Positions 6,442 through 13,010 of a stretch of 14,958 nt of DNA are shown in pieces. The notes under the pieces were generated by a model. That model was not told the DNA's origin and ran no database searches. It saw nothing but the letters and a program-made list of their open reading frames with translations. The DNA lies in contig JASHVP010000047.1 of NCBI GenBank assembly GCA_030044475.1, positions 1 to 14,958 on the forward strand. Reading direction: 5' to 3'. How positions within the stretch are numbered: position 1 is the first letter of the stretch; each line of letters begins with the position of its first letter. The position numbers and the translations under genes were made by a program. The stretch is from Thermoplasmata archaeon (GTDB lineage Archaea > Thermoplasmatota > Thermoplasmata > Lutacidiplasmatales > UBA184).

Positions 6442-6923
6442 TCGCTCCGGCCGAGCCGCCGAAGCACGGCTACCAGATCCCTCCCTTGGGCCAGCGGATC
6501 CTCGCCTCCGCGCTCCGGCTCGTGCCGCTCTTCGTCCTCCTCGTCGGGTTGCCGCTCGCCGGGCTGGCGTTCCTGAGCGATCACGGGATCGCGCTCCCGA
6601 TCGCTTCGGTCACCGTCACCGGGTTCGGCCTGGCCATCGCGGTGCTGGCCGCGCTTCGCTCGATCCTGCGGCCGAGCCGCGCGTACGGACCGGTGGCGAT
6701 CGCGGCCAGCGCGACGTCGCTCGCCTACCTGCTCGTCCTGCTCGCGCAGGCGACGTACCACATCGCGGTCCCCAACTCGTCCGTCACGGTCACCCTCGAC
6801 GTCGCCCGATTCCTCGCGCTCCTGCTGATCGTTCCCGCGTTCGGTCTGGCGTCCGCCCTCGTCACGACGATCGAGGACCTCCGCCATCCCGCGGAGCGAC
6901 TGCCGTTCGACTACCCGGCGTGA
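6438..6923 (+). CDS. Four-helix integral membrane protein of unknown function
   Basis: 161 residues with four predicted transmembrane segments at roughly 27-47, 54-75, 84-106 and 121-143, a short cytoplasmic N-terminus (APAEPPKHGYQIPPLGQR) and a short C-terminal tail (TTIEDLRHPAERLPFDYPA). No catalytic motif, Cys/His metal site or transporter signature was seen. The GTG start overlaps the TGA of the glycoprotein-like gene, has GGAGG seven bases upstream, and gives a fully hydrophobic-helix-first topology. The obvious hypothesis is a complex with the upstream protein, for example an anchor or assembly partner for its external domain. It converges on the cyclophilin gene with 9 bases between the stops. 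Confidence 0.75.
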   Translation: MIAPAEPPKHGYQIPPLGQRILASALRLVPLFVLLVGLPLAGLAFLSDHGIALPIASVTVTGFGLAIAVLAALRSILRPSRAYGPVAIAASATSLAYLLVLLAQATYHIAVPNSSVTVTLDVARFLALLLIVPAFGLASALVTTIEDLRHPAERLPFDYPA

Positions 6924-6932
6924 CTCGCCCCG

Positions 6933-7403
6933 TCACGCGCCGGCGACGGTGACCTCGACGATCCGCACGGGGGTGCGGGGCCGGTCGTTCGCGTCCCGGG
7001 GAACGGTCGCGATCTTCTCGACGACGTCCTGACCGCCCCGGACCCGCCCGAAGACCGCGTGCTTGCCGTCGAGCCACGACGTCGCGGCGAGCGTGATGAA
7101 GAACTGGCTTCCGCCGGTGTTCGGTCCGGCGTTCGCCATGGAGAGGACGCCGGGACCGTCGTGGCGCAGCTCGCGGGAGAACTCGTCGGAGATGGTGTAG
7201 CCGGGCCCCCCCGTCCCGTCGCCCTTCGGGCAACCGCCCTGGATCATGAAGCCGGGGATCACGCGGTGGAACGTCAACCCCGTGTAGTACCCGCGCTTCG
7301 CGAGCGTCAGGAAGTTCTCCGCGGTCTTCGGCGCTCGGTCGCGGAACAGCTCGATCCGGATGTCCCCCTGGGTCGTGCGAAGCGTGACGGTCGGGTTCGG
7401 CAT
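6933..7403 (-). CDS. Cyclophilin-type peptidyl-prolyl cis-trans isomerase
   Basis: A 156-residue single-domain cyclophilin that catalyses cis-trans isomerisation of proline peptide bonds; no signal peptide, so it should be cytoplasmic. The active-site motifs are all present: FHRVIPGFMIQGG (45-57) with Arg47, Phe52, Met53 and Gln55; SMANAGPNTGGSQFFIT (88-104) with Gln100 and Phe102; and WLDGKHAVFG (110-119) with Trp110 and His115. These correspond to Arg55, Phe60, Met61, Gln63, Gln111, Phe113, Trp121 and His126 of human cyclophilin A. The ATG at 7403 lies 26 bases downstream of a TATA-like GCTTTTAG, so the message is probably leaderless. It sits alone between two + strand operons. Confidence 0.95.
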   Translation of the reverse strand: MPNPTVTLRTTQGDIRIELFRDRAPKTAENFLTLAKRGYYTGLTFHRVIPGFMIQGGCPKGDGTGGPGYTISDEFSRELRHDGPGVLSMANAGPNTGGSQFFITLAATSWLDGKHAVFGRVRGGQDVVEKIATVPRDANDRPRTPVRIVEVTVAGA

Positions 7404-7425
7404 GGCGGCCCGACGCCGGCGAGCC

Positions 7426-7433
7426 CTAAAAGC
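7426..7433 (-). promoter_or_regulatory. TATA-like box of the cyclophilin gene
   Basis: Minus strand GCTTTTAG, centred 26 bases upstream of ATG 7403, which predicts a leaderless transcript. Confidence 0.5.
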
Positions 7434-7461
7434 GGCTCCCGGCGCGCCGTTCCGACCTCCG

Positions 7462-7469
7462 CTTTATCT
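7462..7469 (+). promoter_or_regulatory. TATA-like box of the zinc-ribbon/RNase H operon
   Basis: CTTTATCT, centred about 63 bases before ATG 7529, predicting transcription from about 7491 with a leader of nearly 40 bases. It lies back to back with the cyclophilin promoter in a 125-base divergent region. Confidence 0.45.
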
Positions 7470-7528
7470 TCCCGCGTCCAGCTAACGCCGACCGGAGACG
7501 GCGGGACCGCCCCGACGCCGACCACGGA

Positions 7529-8032
7529 ATGAACCGGTCGATCGCCTACGTCGGGGTCGCGGTCATCGTCATCGGCCTCGGTCTCGTCTCGTTCCCGATC
7601 GTCGTCTACGGCCGCGAGCGGTTCGACTTCGAGCAGATCGCGGGCTTCCTCGTCGCACCGGTCGGACTCGTGGTCGTGCTTCTCGGGGCCGTCGCGCACA
7701 ACCCGGACCGGACGACCGTCGGCGGCGCGTTCGGGAACTGGGACGAGAACCCGCGGCGGCCCCGGACGGGGCCGGCGCCGCCCGCGCGGCGCCTGGGCTA
7801 CAGTCCGCTCGAACCGGTGAACTGCCGCTTCTGCCGGACGATCATCACGCACGACCTGGCGAACTGCCCGCGATGCGCGCGCGCCCGGGACTGCCGCTCC
7901 TGCGGCCGACCGCTCGGGATGGTCCTCGACCGCGCCACCTGCCCGACGTGCGCCCGTCCCGAGGCGTTCTGCAACTGTGCCCGGCTCGCGCGTCCGACCC
8001 CGCCCGTCGGCGCGCGCTCGCGCCGGGGGTGA
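7529..8032 (+). CDS. Membrane protein with a double zinc ribbon
   Basis: 167 residues. Two hydrophobic segments (about 5-27 and 38-56) form an N-terminal membrane hairpin, followed by a basic, Pro-rich linker (72-90) and a C-terminal zinc-binding region. Cysteines fall in two ribbon-like modules: C99-x2-C102 with C113-x2-C116 (CRFC, CPRC), then C122-x2-C125 with C138-x2-C141 (CRSC, CPTC), ending in CNC (148-150). This is the double zinc-ribbon arrangement common in archaeal proteins of unknown function; such modules usually bind nucleic acid or protein partners. The ribbons should face the cytoplasm. The stop codon is 7 bases before the RNase H start, so the two genes probably form one operon. 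No obvious ribosome-binding site precedes the ATG. Confidence 0.78.
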   Translation: MNRSIAYVGVAVIVIGLGLVSFPIVVYGRERFDFEQIAGFLVAPVGLVVVLLGAVAHNPDRTTVGGAFGNWDENPRRPRTGPAPPARRLGYSPLEPVNCRFCRTIITHDLANCPRCARARDCRSCGRPLGMVLDRATCPTCARPEAFCNCARLARPTPPVGARSRRG

Positions 8033-8039
8033 GCGCCCG

Positions 8040-8567
8040 ATGGACGACCGGACGCTGCCCCGCGGGATCGGCTCGGCCAGCGGGCCGGTGATCGTCCACT
8101 TCGATGGCGCCTGCCAGAAGGTCGCCGGCGGGCCCGTGGCGACGTTCGGCTTCACCGTGGAGGGGGCCGGCTACGACCACGAGGACCGCGGCCTCGCCGT
8201 CCCGCCCCATCACGAGAGGGCGACCAACAACGTCGCCGAGTACGTGGCGGCCATCCGCGCCCTCGAGTGGCTGCGCGGCCAGGGGTATGCGGGTGAGGTC
8301 GTCGTCCGCGGGGACAGCCAGCTCGTCGCCGAGCAGATGGCCGGGACGTACCAAGTCCGGGCCGAGCACCTGCGGCCGTACCACGATTGGCTGGCCCAGC
8401 TCGCGGGGGGATTCGCCCGGGTCGAGTTCCAGTGGATCCGGCGGGAGGAGAACGTCCGCGCGGACGCGCTGTCGAAGACGGCGATCCGGGACGCGGCGCC
8501 CGAGGTCCGTCGACCGTCGAACCGAACGGACCCCGGGTCGACTCCGCGACGGGCGGACTCGCGCTAG
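8040..8567 (+). CDS. rnhA: Ribonuclease HI family protein
   Basis: A 175-residue cytoplasmic endonuclease that would cut the RNA strand of RNA-DNA hybrids, for example during primer removal and R-loop clearance. The acidic catalytic residues are in place: D22 (VIVHFDGAC), E67 (ATNNVAEYVAA), D92 (VVVRGDSQLV) and D142 (ENVRADALSK). The helix after the second carboxylate and the IRREENVRAD segment are typical of the prokaryotic type 1 enzymes that lack the basic protrusion. The last 25 residues are polar and probably disordered. ATG 8040 has GGGGTGA about 10 bases upstream. Its TAG stop overlaps the TAG of the convergent small gene in the shared CTAG at 8564-8567. It follows the membrane zinc-ribbon gene by 7 bases, an association whose meaning is unclear. 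Confidence 0.92.
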   Translation: MDDRTLPRGIGSASGPVIVHFDGACQKVAGGPVATFGFTVEGAGYDHEDRGLAVPPHHERATNNVAEYVAAIRALEWLRGQGYAGEVVVRGDSQLVAEQMAGTYQVRAEHLRPYHDWLAQLAGGFARVEFQWIRREENVRADALSKTAIRDAAPEVRRPSNRTDPGSTPRRADSR

Positions 8568-8782
8568 TTCCAGCGGACGGTGTAGACGAGCGTCCGCCCT
8601 TCGACGGCCGCCCGGGCGCGGGCCGAGTCGACGTACGTCGCGAACGCGGCCGCGGCCTCGAGGGAGAGCTTCGGCCGGACCCCGTAGCCCCGCGGATGGC
8701 CGACCCCCAGAATCTCGTGGGGCGGCGGGGCGGCCGGGGCGAGCGGCTCGGACGCGACCGGTTTGCGGAGCAGGGCGCTCAC
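8564..8782 (-). CDS. Small protein of unknown function (72 aa), second gene of a coupled pair
   Basis: 72 codons starting at GTG 8782, which overlaps the TGA of the preceding small gene (GTGA), and ending in a TAG that overlaps the RNase H stop. Nearly every codon ends in G or C (the exceptions are AAA, ATT, CAT and GAA), the same bias as the secure genes, which is the main reason to accept it. The protein has a Pro/Ala-rich first third (VASEPLAPAAPPPHEILG), then LSLEAAAAFATYVDSARARA, which should be a helix, and a short final strand (TLVYTVRWN). There is no membrane segment or metal motif. It may be a partner, or the second half, of the product of the upstream gene. No family is recognised. 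Confidence 0.6.
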   Translation of the reverse strand: MSALLRKPVASEPLAPAAPPPHEILGVGHPRGYGVRPKLSLEAAAAFATYVDSARARAAVEGRTLVYTVRWN

Positions 8783-8931
8783 GGGATCTCTCCCGCGACG
8801 GGGAACGGGAGGAGCGGGAACCGTACGCGGCCGCACGGGATCGCCGCGAGAGGAACGTGGAGTTCCGCATCGCCCCACTGGGCGAGCGGAGCGGCGGCGA
8901 GGATCGTCGGTCCGTCGGGGGTGTCCGACAC
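8779..8931 (-). CDS. Small protein of unknown function (50 aa), first gene of a coupled pair
   Basis: 50 codons starting at GTG 8931: VSDTPDGPTILAAAPLAQWG, then DAELHVPLAAIP and so on, ending VAGEIP. Third-position G+C is high from this GTG onward and drops in the 15 codons before it, so the in-frame TTG at 8976 is rejected; a TATA box also falls within that upstream stretch. The piece ILAAAPLAQWGDAELHVPL recalls, by eye only, the N-terminal part of small TM1367-like cyclophilin-fold proteins (a Trp-Gly-Asp/Glu segment between strands). If so, the normal protein would be about 120 residues, and this gene and the next might be two halves. The gene is divergent from the ACE-like peptidase, with 185 bases between the starts. 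Confidence 0.5.
   Translation of the reverse strand: MSDTPDGPTILAAAPLAQWGDAELHVPLAAIPCGRVRFPLLPFPVAGEIP
8921..8931. repeat. Inverted repeat GTGTC-C-GACAC at the small-gene start
   Basis: A perfect 5-1-5 inverted repeat ending exactly at the GTG start codon of the 50-residue gene. The related GTGTCAGAC at 8945-8953 is spaced 24 bases away, and TGTCnGAC is common to both. A repressor site is possible. Confidence 0.35.
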
Positions 8932-8950
8932 GGCCTCTCGGCAGGTGTCA

Positions 8951-8960
8951 GACGTACGTC
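8951..8960. promoter_or_regulatory. Palindrome GACGTACGTC in the small-gene promoter
   Basis: A perfect 10-bp palindrome lying between the TATA-like box (8964-8971) and the predicted transcript start (about 8941) of the small gene pair. Archaeal repressors often bind in this position. Confidence 0.4.
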
Positions 8961-8963
8961 GTA

Positions 8964-8971
8964 CATAAACC
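8964..8971 (-). promoter_or_regulatory. TATA-like box of the small gene pair
   Basis: Minus strand GGTTTATG, centred about 36 bases upstream of GTG 8931, predicting a leader of about 10 bases. It supports transcription of the pair from its own promoter. Confidence 0.5.
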
Positions 8972-9080
8972 CTCAACTTCGAGTGGAAATGGAGGGGTCC
9001 GGTGGTTTCCCCCTAACGGAGGGCGGTGGCGGACAACCGGCCGACCGATTTCGGCCGGGCCGACCCGGGCCGGCAGGCGC

Positions 9081-9089
9081 ATTTTAAAC
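9081..9089 (+). promoter_or_regulatory. TATA box of the ACE-like peptidase gene
   Basis: ATTTTAAAC, the strongest AT-rich element in the 185-base divergent region. Its centre is about 32 bases upstream of ATG 9117, so the leader should be only about 5 bases. No ribosome-binding site is needed or clearly present. Confidence 0.6.
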
Positions 9090-9116
9090 GCGCGGGCGCT
9101 GCGGCGGGCGAGGGCG

Positions 9117-10862
9117 ATGGACTCCTCGGCCACGCAGAGCTCGCCCGAAGCGTCCCGGTTCCTCTCCGAGACCGAGTCCGAGCTGCTCGACCTGTCGGTG
9201 GAGGCGCAGCGCGCGGACTGGGTCTACGCCACGTACATCACCCCCGACTCGGAGGCCCTCTCCGCGCGGGCGTTCGCCCGGTTCGTCGCCGCCACGGTGC
9301 GGAGGGCGAAAGAGTCCACGCGGTTCGGGCCGGGGGAGCTCGGTCCGATCGACCGTCGCAAGACCTTGCTCCTTCGGCTCTCGCTCCCCCTGATCGCCCC
9401 CGATGACCCCGCCGAGTCGCTCGAGCTGACCCGGCTCGTCGCGGCGATGCAGGGGGCGTACGCGCGCGGCCGACACGTGCCGGTCGGGCAGACGTCTCCG
9501 CTCGATCTGCAGGGCCTCTCCCGAATCCTCTCGGAGAGCCGCGACCCGGCCCTGCTCGCCGACGTCTGGACCGGATGGCACGCCGTCGGCCGCGTCGTGC
9601 GGCCCGAGTTCCTCCGGTACGTCGAGCTGGCGAACCGGGGGGCGCGTGGGCTCGGGTTCGCCGACCAGGGCGCCATGTGGCGCTCGAAGTACGACATGGA
9701 GCCCGACGCGTTCGCGCGCGAGGTCGACCGGCTCTGGTCGGAGGTGGCGCCGCTCTACCGATCGCTGCACGCCTACGTCCGGTCGCGGCTCGCCGCCGTC
9801 TACGGGTCGGACCGGGTCCCCGAGCGGGGGCCGATCCCGTCGCAGTTCCTGGGGAACATGTGGGCCCAATCCTGGGAGTCGATCTTCCCCCTGTTGGCGC
9901 CGCCCGGCGCCGACCCGGGGTTCGACCTGACGAAGCTGCTCGTCGACCGGGCGACGTCGCCCGAGGAGATGGTCCGGTACGCCGAGCGGTTCTTCGTCTC
10001 GCTCGGCCTGCCCGCGCTTCCCCCGACCTTCTGGGAGCGCTCGATGTTCGTGCGCCCCCGGGACCGAGAGGTGGTCTGCCACGCGAGCGCGTGGGACGTC
10101 GACGCGGAGGAGGACCTCCGGATCAAGATGTGCATCGAGATCACCGGGGAGGACTTCCAGACGATCCACCACGAGCTCGGCCACAACTACTACCAGCGCG
10201 CGTACGCGCCGCAGCCGTACCTCTTCCGCGACAGCGCCCACGACGGCTTCCACGAGGCGGTCGGCGACACGATCCAGTTGTCGGTGACGCCGGAGTACCT
10301 GGTCCGGATCGGTCTCCTGGACCGGGCGCCCGACGCGAGCCGGGACATCGGGCTCCTCCTCTTCCGGGCGCTCGAGAAGGTCGCGTTCCTCCCGTTCGGT
10401 CTGGCGGTCGACCGGTGGCGGTGGGAGGTCTTCTCCGGGGCGCTGGCGCCCGAGGAGTACAACCCGTCCTGGTGGTCGATCCGCCGGCACTACCAGGGGA
10501 TCGTCCCCCCGGCGCCCCGCTCGGCCGACGAGTTCGACCCCGGGGCGAAGTACCACGTCCCGGCGAACGTCCCGTACATGCGCTACTTCCTCGCCCACAT
10601 CCTCCAGTTCCAGTTCCATCGCGCGCTCGTGCGGACCGCCGGGGTCCCGGGCCCGCTGCACCGCGCGTCGATCTACGGGTCGGACGCCGCGGGTCGCTCC
10701 CTCGGCGCGATGCTCGCCCTCGGGATGAGCCGCGAGTGGCCGGACGCGCTCGAGGTCGTCACCGGGGAGCGGCGGATGTCGACGGCCGGTCTCCTCGAGT
10801 ACTTCGCGCCCCTCCAGCGGTGGCTCGACGAGCAGAACCGGTCGGCGCCGGTCGGCTGGTGA
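9117..10862 (+). CDS. M2-family peptidyl-dipeptidase (angiotensin-converting-enzyme homologue)
   Basis: A 581-residue zinc metallopeptidase of family M2, expected to release dipeptides from peptide C-termini. The zinc site is HHELGH (351-356: His352, His356, catalytic Glu353) with the third ligand Glu380 in FHEAVGD, the same 28-residue spacing as in human testis ACE (His383 to Glu411). The substrate and transition-state residues match too: CHASAWD (His322, Ala323; ACE His353, Ala354) and AKYHVPANVPYMRYF with Lys478, His480, Tyr487, Arg489 and Tyr490, each 33 residues before ACE Lys511, His513, Tyr520, Arg522 and Tyr523. FLPFGLAVDRWRW (424-436) and ILQFQFH (495-501) are also ACE-like. There is one catalytic domain and no signal peptide or membrane anchor, so it should act in the cytoplasm, probably in peptide turnover. 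ATG 9117 is supported by the TATA box. The GRAM-like gene follows closely. Confidence 0.93.
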   Translation: MDSSATQSSPEASRFLSETESELLDLSVEAQRADWVYATYITPDSEALSARAFARFVAATVRRAKESTRFGPGELGPIDRRKTLLLRLSLPLIAPDDPAESLELTRLVAAMQGAYARGRHVPVGQTSPLDLQGLSRILSESRDPALLADVWTGWHAVGRVVRPEFLRYVELANRGARGLGFADQGAMWRSKYDMEPDAFAREVDRLWSEVAPLYRSLHAYVRSRLAAVYGSDRVPERGPIPSQFLGNMWAQSWESIFPLLAPPGADPGFDLTKLLVDRATSPEEMVRYAERFFVSLGLPALPPTFWERSMFVRPRDREVVCHASAWDVDAEEDLRIKMCIEITGEDFQTIHHELGHNYYQRAYAPQPYLFRDSAHDGFHEAVGDTIQLSVTPEYLVRIGLLDRAPDASRDIGLLLFRALEKVAFLPFGLAVDRWRWEVFSGALAPEEYNPSWWSIRRHYQGIVPPAPRSADEFDPGAKYHVPANVPYMRYFLAHILQFQFHRALVRTAGVPGPLHRASIYGSDAAGRSLGAMLALGMSREWPDALEVVTGERRMSTAGLLEYFAPLQRWLDEQNRSAPVGW

Positions 10863-10884
10863 CCCCGCCGGCGGCGACCGAGAC

Positions 10885-10892
10885 GGTTTAGA
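10885..10892 (+). promoter_or_regulatory. Possible TATA-like box of the GRAM-like gene
   Basis: GGTTTAGA lies between the peptidase stop and the next gene, about 30 bases before ATG 10918 but only 15 before GTG 10903. If it is used, ATG 10918 is the start. Read-through from the peptidase gene is also possible. Confidence 0.35.
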
Positions 10893-10917
10893 CGCGCCGA
10901 CCGTGGGGGACGAGCCG

Positions 10918-11388
10918 ATGCTGCTCCACCCGGAGGAGAGCGTTCGCCGCAGCGCCTACGCGGTCCTCGAGGGGGAGGACGTCCCGGAGTCCTCCCGGGG
11001 CCCGGGCGTGCTCTACCTGACGTCCCATCGGCTGGTCTTCGAAGCGCCGGCGTCGCGCGGACTGGTCCGGGACCTGTTGGACGGGCGCGAGAACCAGACC
11101 GTCCTCGACGTCTCCCTGACGGAGGTCCGGAACGCGGGGGTCCGCCGGGGCCGCCTCGGACGGGCGCGACTCGTCCTCGAGATCGGGCACGACCGCCCGG
11201 CGTTCGACGTCCTCGAACCGGAGGTCTGGGCCGGGGCGATCGCCCAGGCCCGGCGGAGCCGTCCGCCGCCCGGACGGCCGGCGACGCTCGTCGTGGAGCG
11301 CCAGGTCGTCAAGGTCCGGTGCCGGTTCTGCGGGACCCTCGGCGACGAGGTACCGGGTCGATGCCCTTCCTGCGGCGCGGCGCTCTGA
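10918..11388 (+). CDS. GRAM/PH-like domain protein with a C-terminal zinc ribbon
   Basis: 156 residues. The N-terminal 110 look like a GRAM/GLUE (PH-fold) domain: the strand pair GVLYLTSHRLVFEAP (30-44) is the hallmark 'LyLTshRLvf', followed by TVLDVSLTEVRNAGVRRG (61-78) and RARLVLEIG (82-90), then a C-terminal helix (PEVWAGAIAQARR, 101-113). After a Pro-rich linker comes one zinc ribbon, C135-x2-C138 and C149-x2-C152 (CRFCGT, CPSCGA). In eukaryotes such PH-type domains bind lipids or ubiquitin; in prokaryotes the role is unknown. No membrane segment is present. ATG 10918 is chosen for its distance to the TATA-like element; GTG 10903 would add five residues (VGDEP). It sits 55 bases after the peptidase gene and converges on the ABC permease gene. 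Confidence 0.72.
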   Translation: MLLHPEESVRRSAYAVLEGEDVPESSRGPGVLYLTSHRLVFEAPASRGLVRDLLDGRENQTVLDVSLTEVRNAGVRRGRLGRARLVLEIGHDRPAFDVLEPEVWAGAIAQARRSRPPPGRPATLVVERQVVKVRCRFCGTLGDEVPGRCPSCGAAL

Positions 11389-11407
11389 GCGCGCTCGAGC
11401 CCGGGCG

Positions 11408-13006
11408 TCAGAACGGGAGCTCGCGGAAGAGCGTGTCGAAGCCGGTCCGCGACCAGTGGAACGAGACGGCCCCGACGGCGACGGCGACCCCGGCCGCCGC
11501 GCAGCCGGCCGCGACCGCCGACGCGCCGGTGGCCGCGATCGCGAACGCCGCCGGGACGAGGAAGGCGAACAGGAGCACCGTCCCGGTGCCGGTCGCGGCG
11601 AGCATCCCCGAGGGTCGGAGGAACTGCGGACGCGGTCGCTCCTGGAAGTCCGAGTACCGAGCGGCGAAGACGAGCCCCCACAGCGTGAGCTCGATCCCGG
11701 CCACGGCACTCACCCCGACCAGGGCCAGGCAGCGGAGCGGGTCGAAGCCGAAGTAGATCCCGACCGCGGCCCCGACCGCGACGCTGCCGACCCCGACCGG
11801 CACGAGGATCGCGGCGACCTTGGCGCGGAGCAGGCTCCGCGCGGAGATCGGCGTGGCGAGCAGGAGCTGGAGCGCCCGCCGCTCCTGCCCGACCGACGTG
11901 GTCGCCAGGATCAATCCGAAGAAGCCGACGATCCAGCCGAGCCAGAGGACGACGCCGAGCGGTCCGAGGGCGCCCCCCTCGAGGAAGATCAGGAGGACGA
12001 AGACGATCGGCACCACCAGGGTCGGCATGAGCTCCCGCCGGCGCACAAACCCCTTGAGGTCCTTCGCCGCGACGGCCGCCTCGGGCCCGGAGAGCCCCGC
12101 GGCGGTGAACCACGGATGTCCGCTCGCGAACCGGACCGAACCGACCTGGACCTCCGCGCTCGCGGCGACCCAGTACTTCGCCCGTGTCCAGCCCGCGAAG
12201 TCCGCGAGCACGGCCAGCAGGGCGACCTGCCCGGCGGCGAACGCGAGGGCGAGCCACGGGTCCCCGCGGAGGAGGTCGAAGATCGACTGGGTCGACCAGA
12301 GGAACGGGACGATCGCGGTCACGATCAGGACCGACCCCAGGTCGTGCACGAACGCCAGGAGGACCACCGGATTGAAGGCGAGCTGGACGGCGAGGATGAC
12401 GACGATCAGCAGCGCGGCCCGGACGATGAGGGTGAACCGCCCGCCGCGGGCCGCGGCGACCGTTCCCGCCCGCTGGCCGACGGCGCGGACGACCTCGATG
12501 AGCAGTCCGCCCTCGAGAAGGGCCACCACCGAGAGCCCGACGGCCACGAGGTACGGGAGCGTCTGGCCGGCGACGAGCGCGACCGGCAGCAGGCCGCCCA
12601 CGACCAGCGCCACCGCGGGAGAGTACGTGTACGCGATCGCCGCCGCCGAGGCGGCCGCGTACTCCGTCGGGTCGAGCGGGAGCCAGTGCGCGGCGTCGCT
12701 GCCGCTGAACCGGGCGGTCGTCGTCAGCTCGAACATCGTTCCCGCGACGAGCACGACGCTGAGCCCCACGAGCGGGAGGAACGGAAGGAGCGGACCGAGG
12801 AGCTGGGCCCAGGTACCCGCCGGGAGGCCGGCCGACCGGACCGCCAGCAGGGCGACGCCCGCGGCGATGGCGAACAGGCCAACGTCGAGGGTGGCGAGGA
12901 GGGCGGGGCTCCCGAGGAAGCTCGTCGGGTCGGACGTGCTGCGACCCGAGCGCAACTGCGACGCGACGAGGACCGCCGCGAGACGTCGGACGCGGTGGAA
13001 ATTCAT
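11408..13006 (-). CDS. ABC-2-type transporter permease
   Basis: A large integral membrane protein of 532 residues with about 12-14 hydrophobic segments; it should form the channel of an exporter with the adjacent ATPase. The two halves look related: each has a cytoplasmic piece with a 'LP(L)DPTEYAAASA' or 'TPISARSLLRAKVA' motif (about residues 99-112 and 383-396), a pattern seen in ABC-2 exporters where a short helix contacts the ATPase. Between the halves is a soluble stretch (about 260-320) with AAVAAKDLKGFVRRRELMP leading into the next helix. At this length a single polypeptide may supply both half-channels, so it could work as a monomer with an ATPase dimer. Start ATG 13006 lies 4 bases after the ATPase stop, so the genes are one operon. 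The substrate is unknown. Confidence 0.85.
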   Translation of the reverse strand: MNFHRVRRLAAVLVASQLRSGRSTSDPTSFLGSPALLATLDVGLFAIAAGVALLAVRSAGLPAGTWAQLLGPLLPFLPLVGLSVVLVAGTMFELTTTARFSGSDAAHWLPLDPTEYAAASAAAIAYTYSPAVALVVGGLLPVALVAGQTLPYLVAVGLSVVALLEGGLLIEVVRAVGQRAGTVAAARGGRFTLIVRAALLIVVILAVQLAFNPVVLLAFVHDLGSVLIVTAIVPFLWSTQSIFDLLRGDPWLALAFAAGQVALLAVLADFAGWTRAKYWVAASAEVQVGSVRFASGHPWFTAAGLSGPEAAVAAKDLKGFVRRRELMPTLVVPIVFVLLIFLEGGALGPLGVVLWLGWIVGFFGLILATTSVGQERRALQLLLATPISARSLLRAKVAAILVPVGVGSVAVGAAVGIYFGFDPLRCLALVGVSAVAGIELTLWGLVFAARYSDFQERPRPQFLRPSGMLAATGTGTVLLFAFLVPAAFAIAATGASAVAAGCAAAGVAVAVGAVSFHWSRTGFDTLFRELPF

Positions 13007-13010
13007 GGCC

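Noticed and set aside
8564..8931. Toxin-antitoxin annotation for the small gene pair
   Set aside because: The gene sizes and overlap fit, but no toxin catalytic motif or antitoxin DNA-binding fold is visible.
8932..8976. TTG 8976 as start of the 50-residue gene
   Set aside because: These 15 codons lack the third-position G+C bias and contain the TATA box and the GACGTACGTC palindrome.
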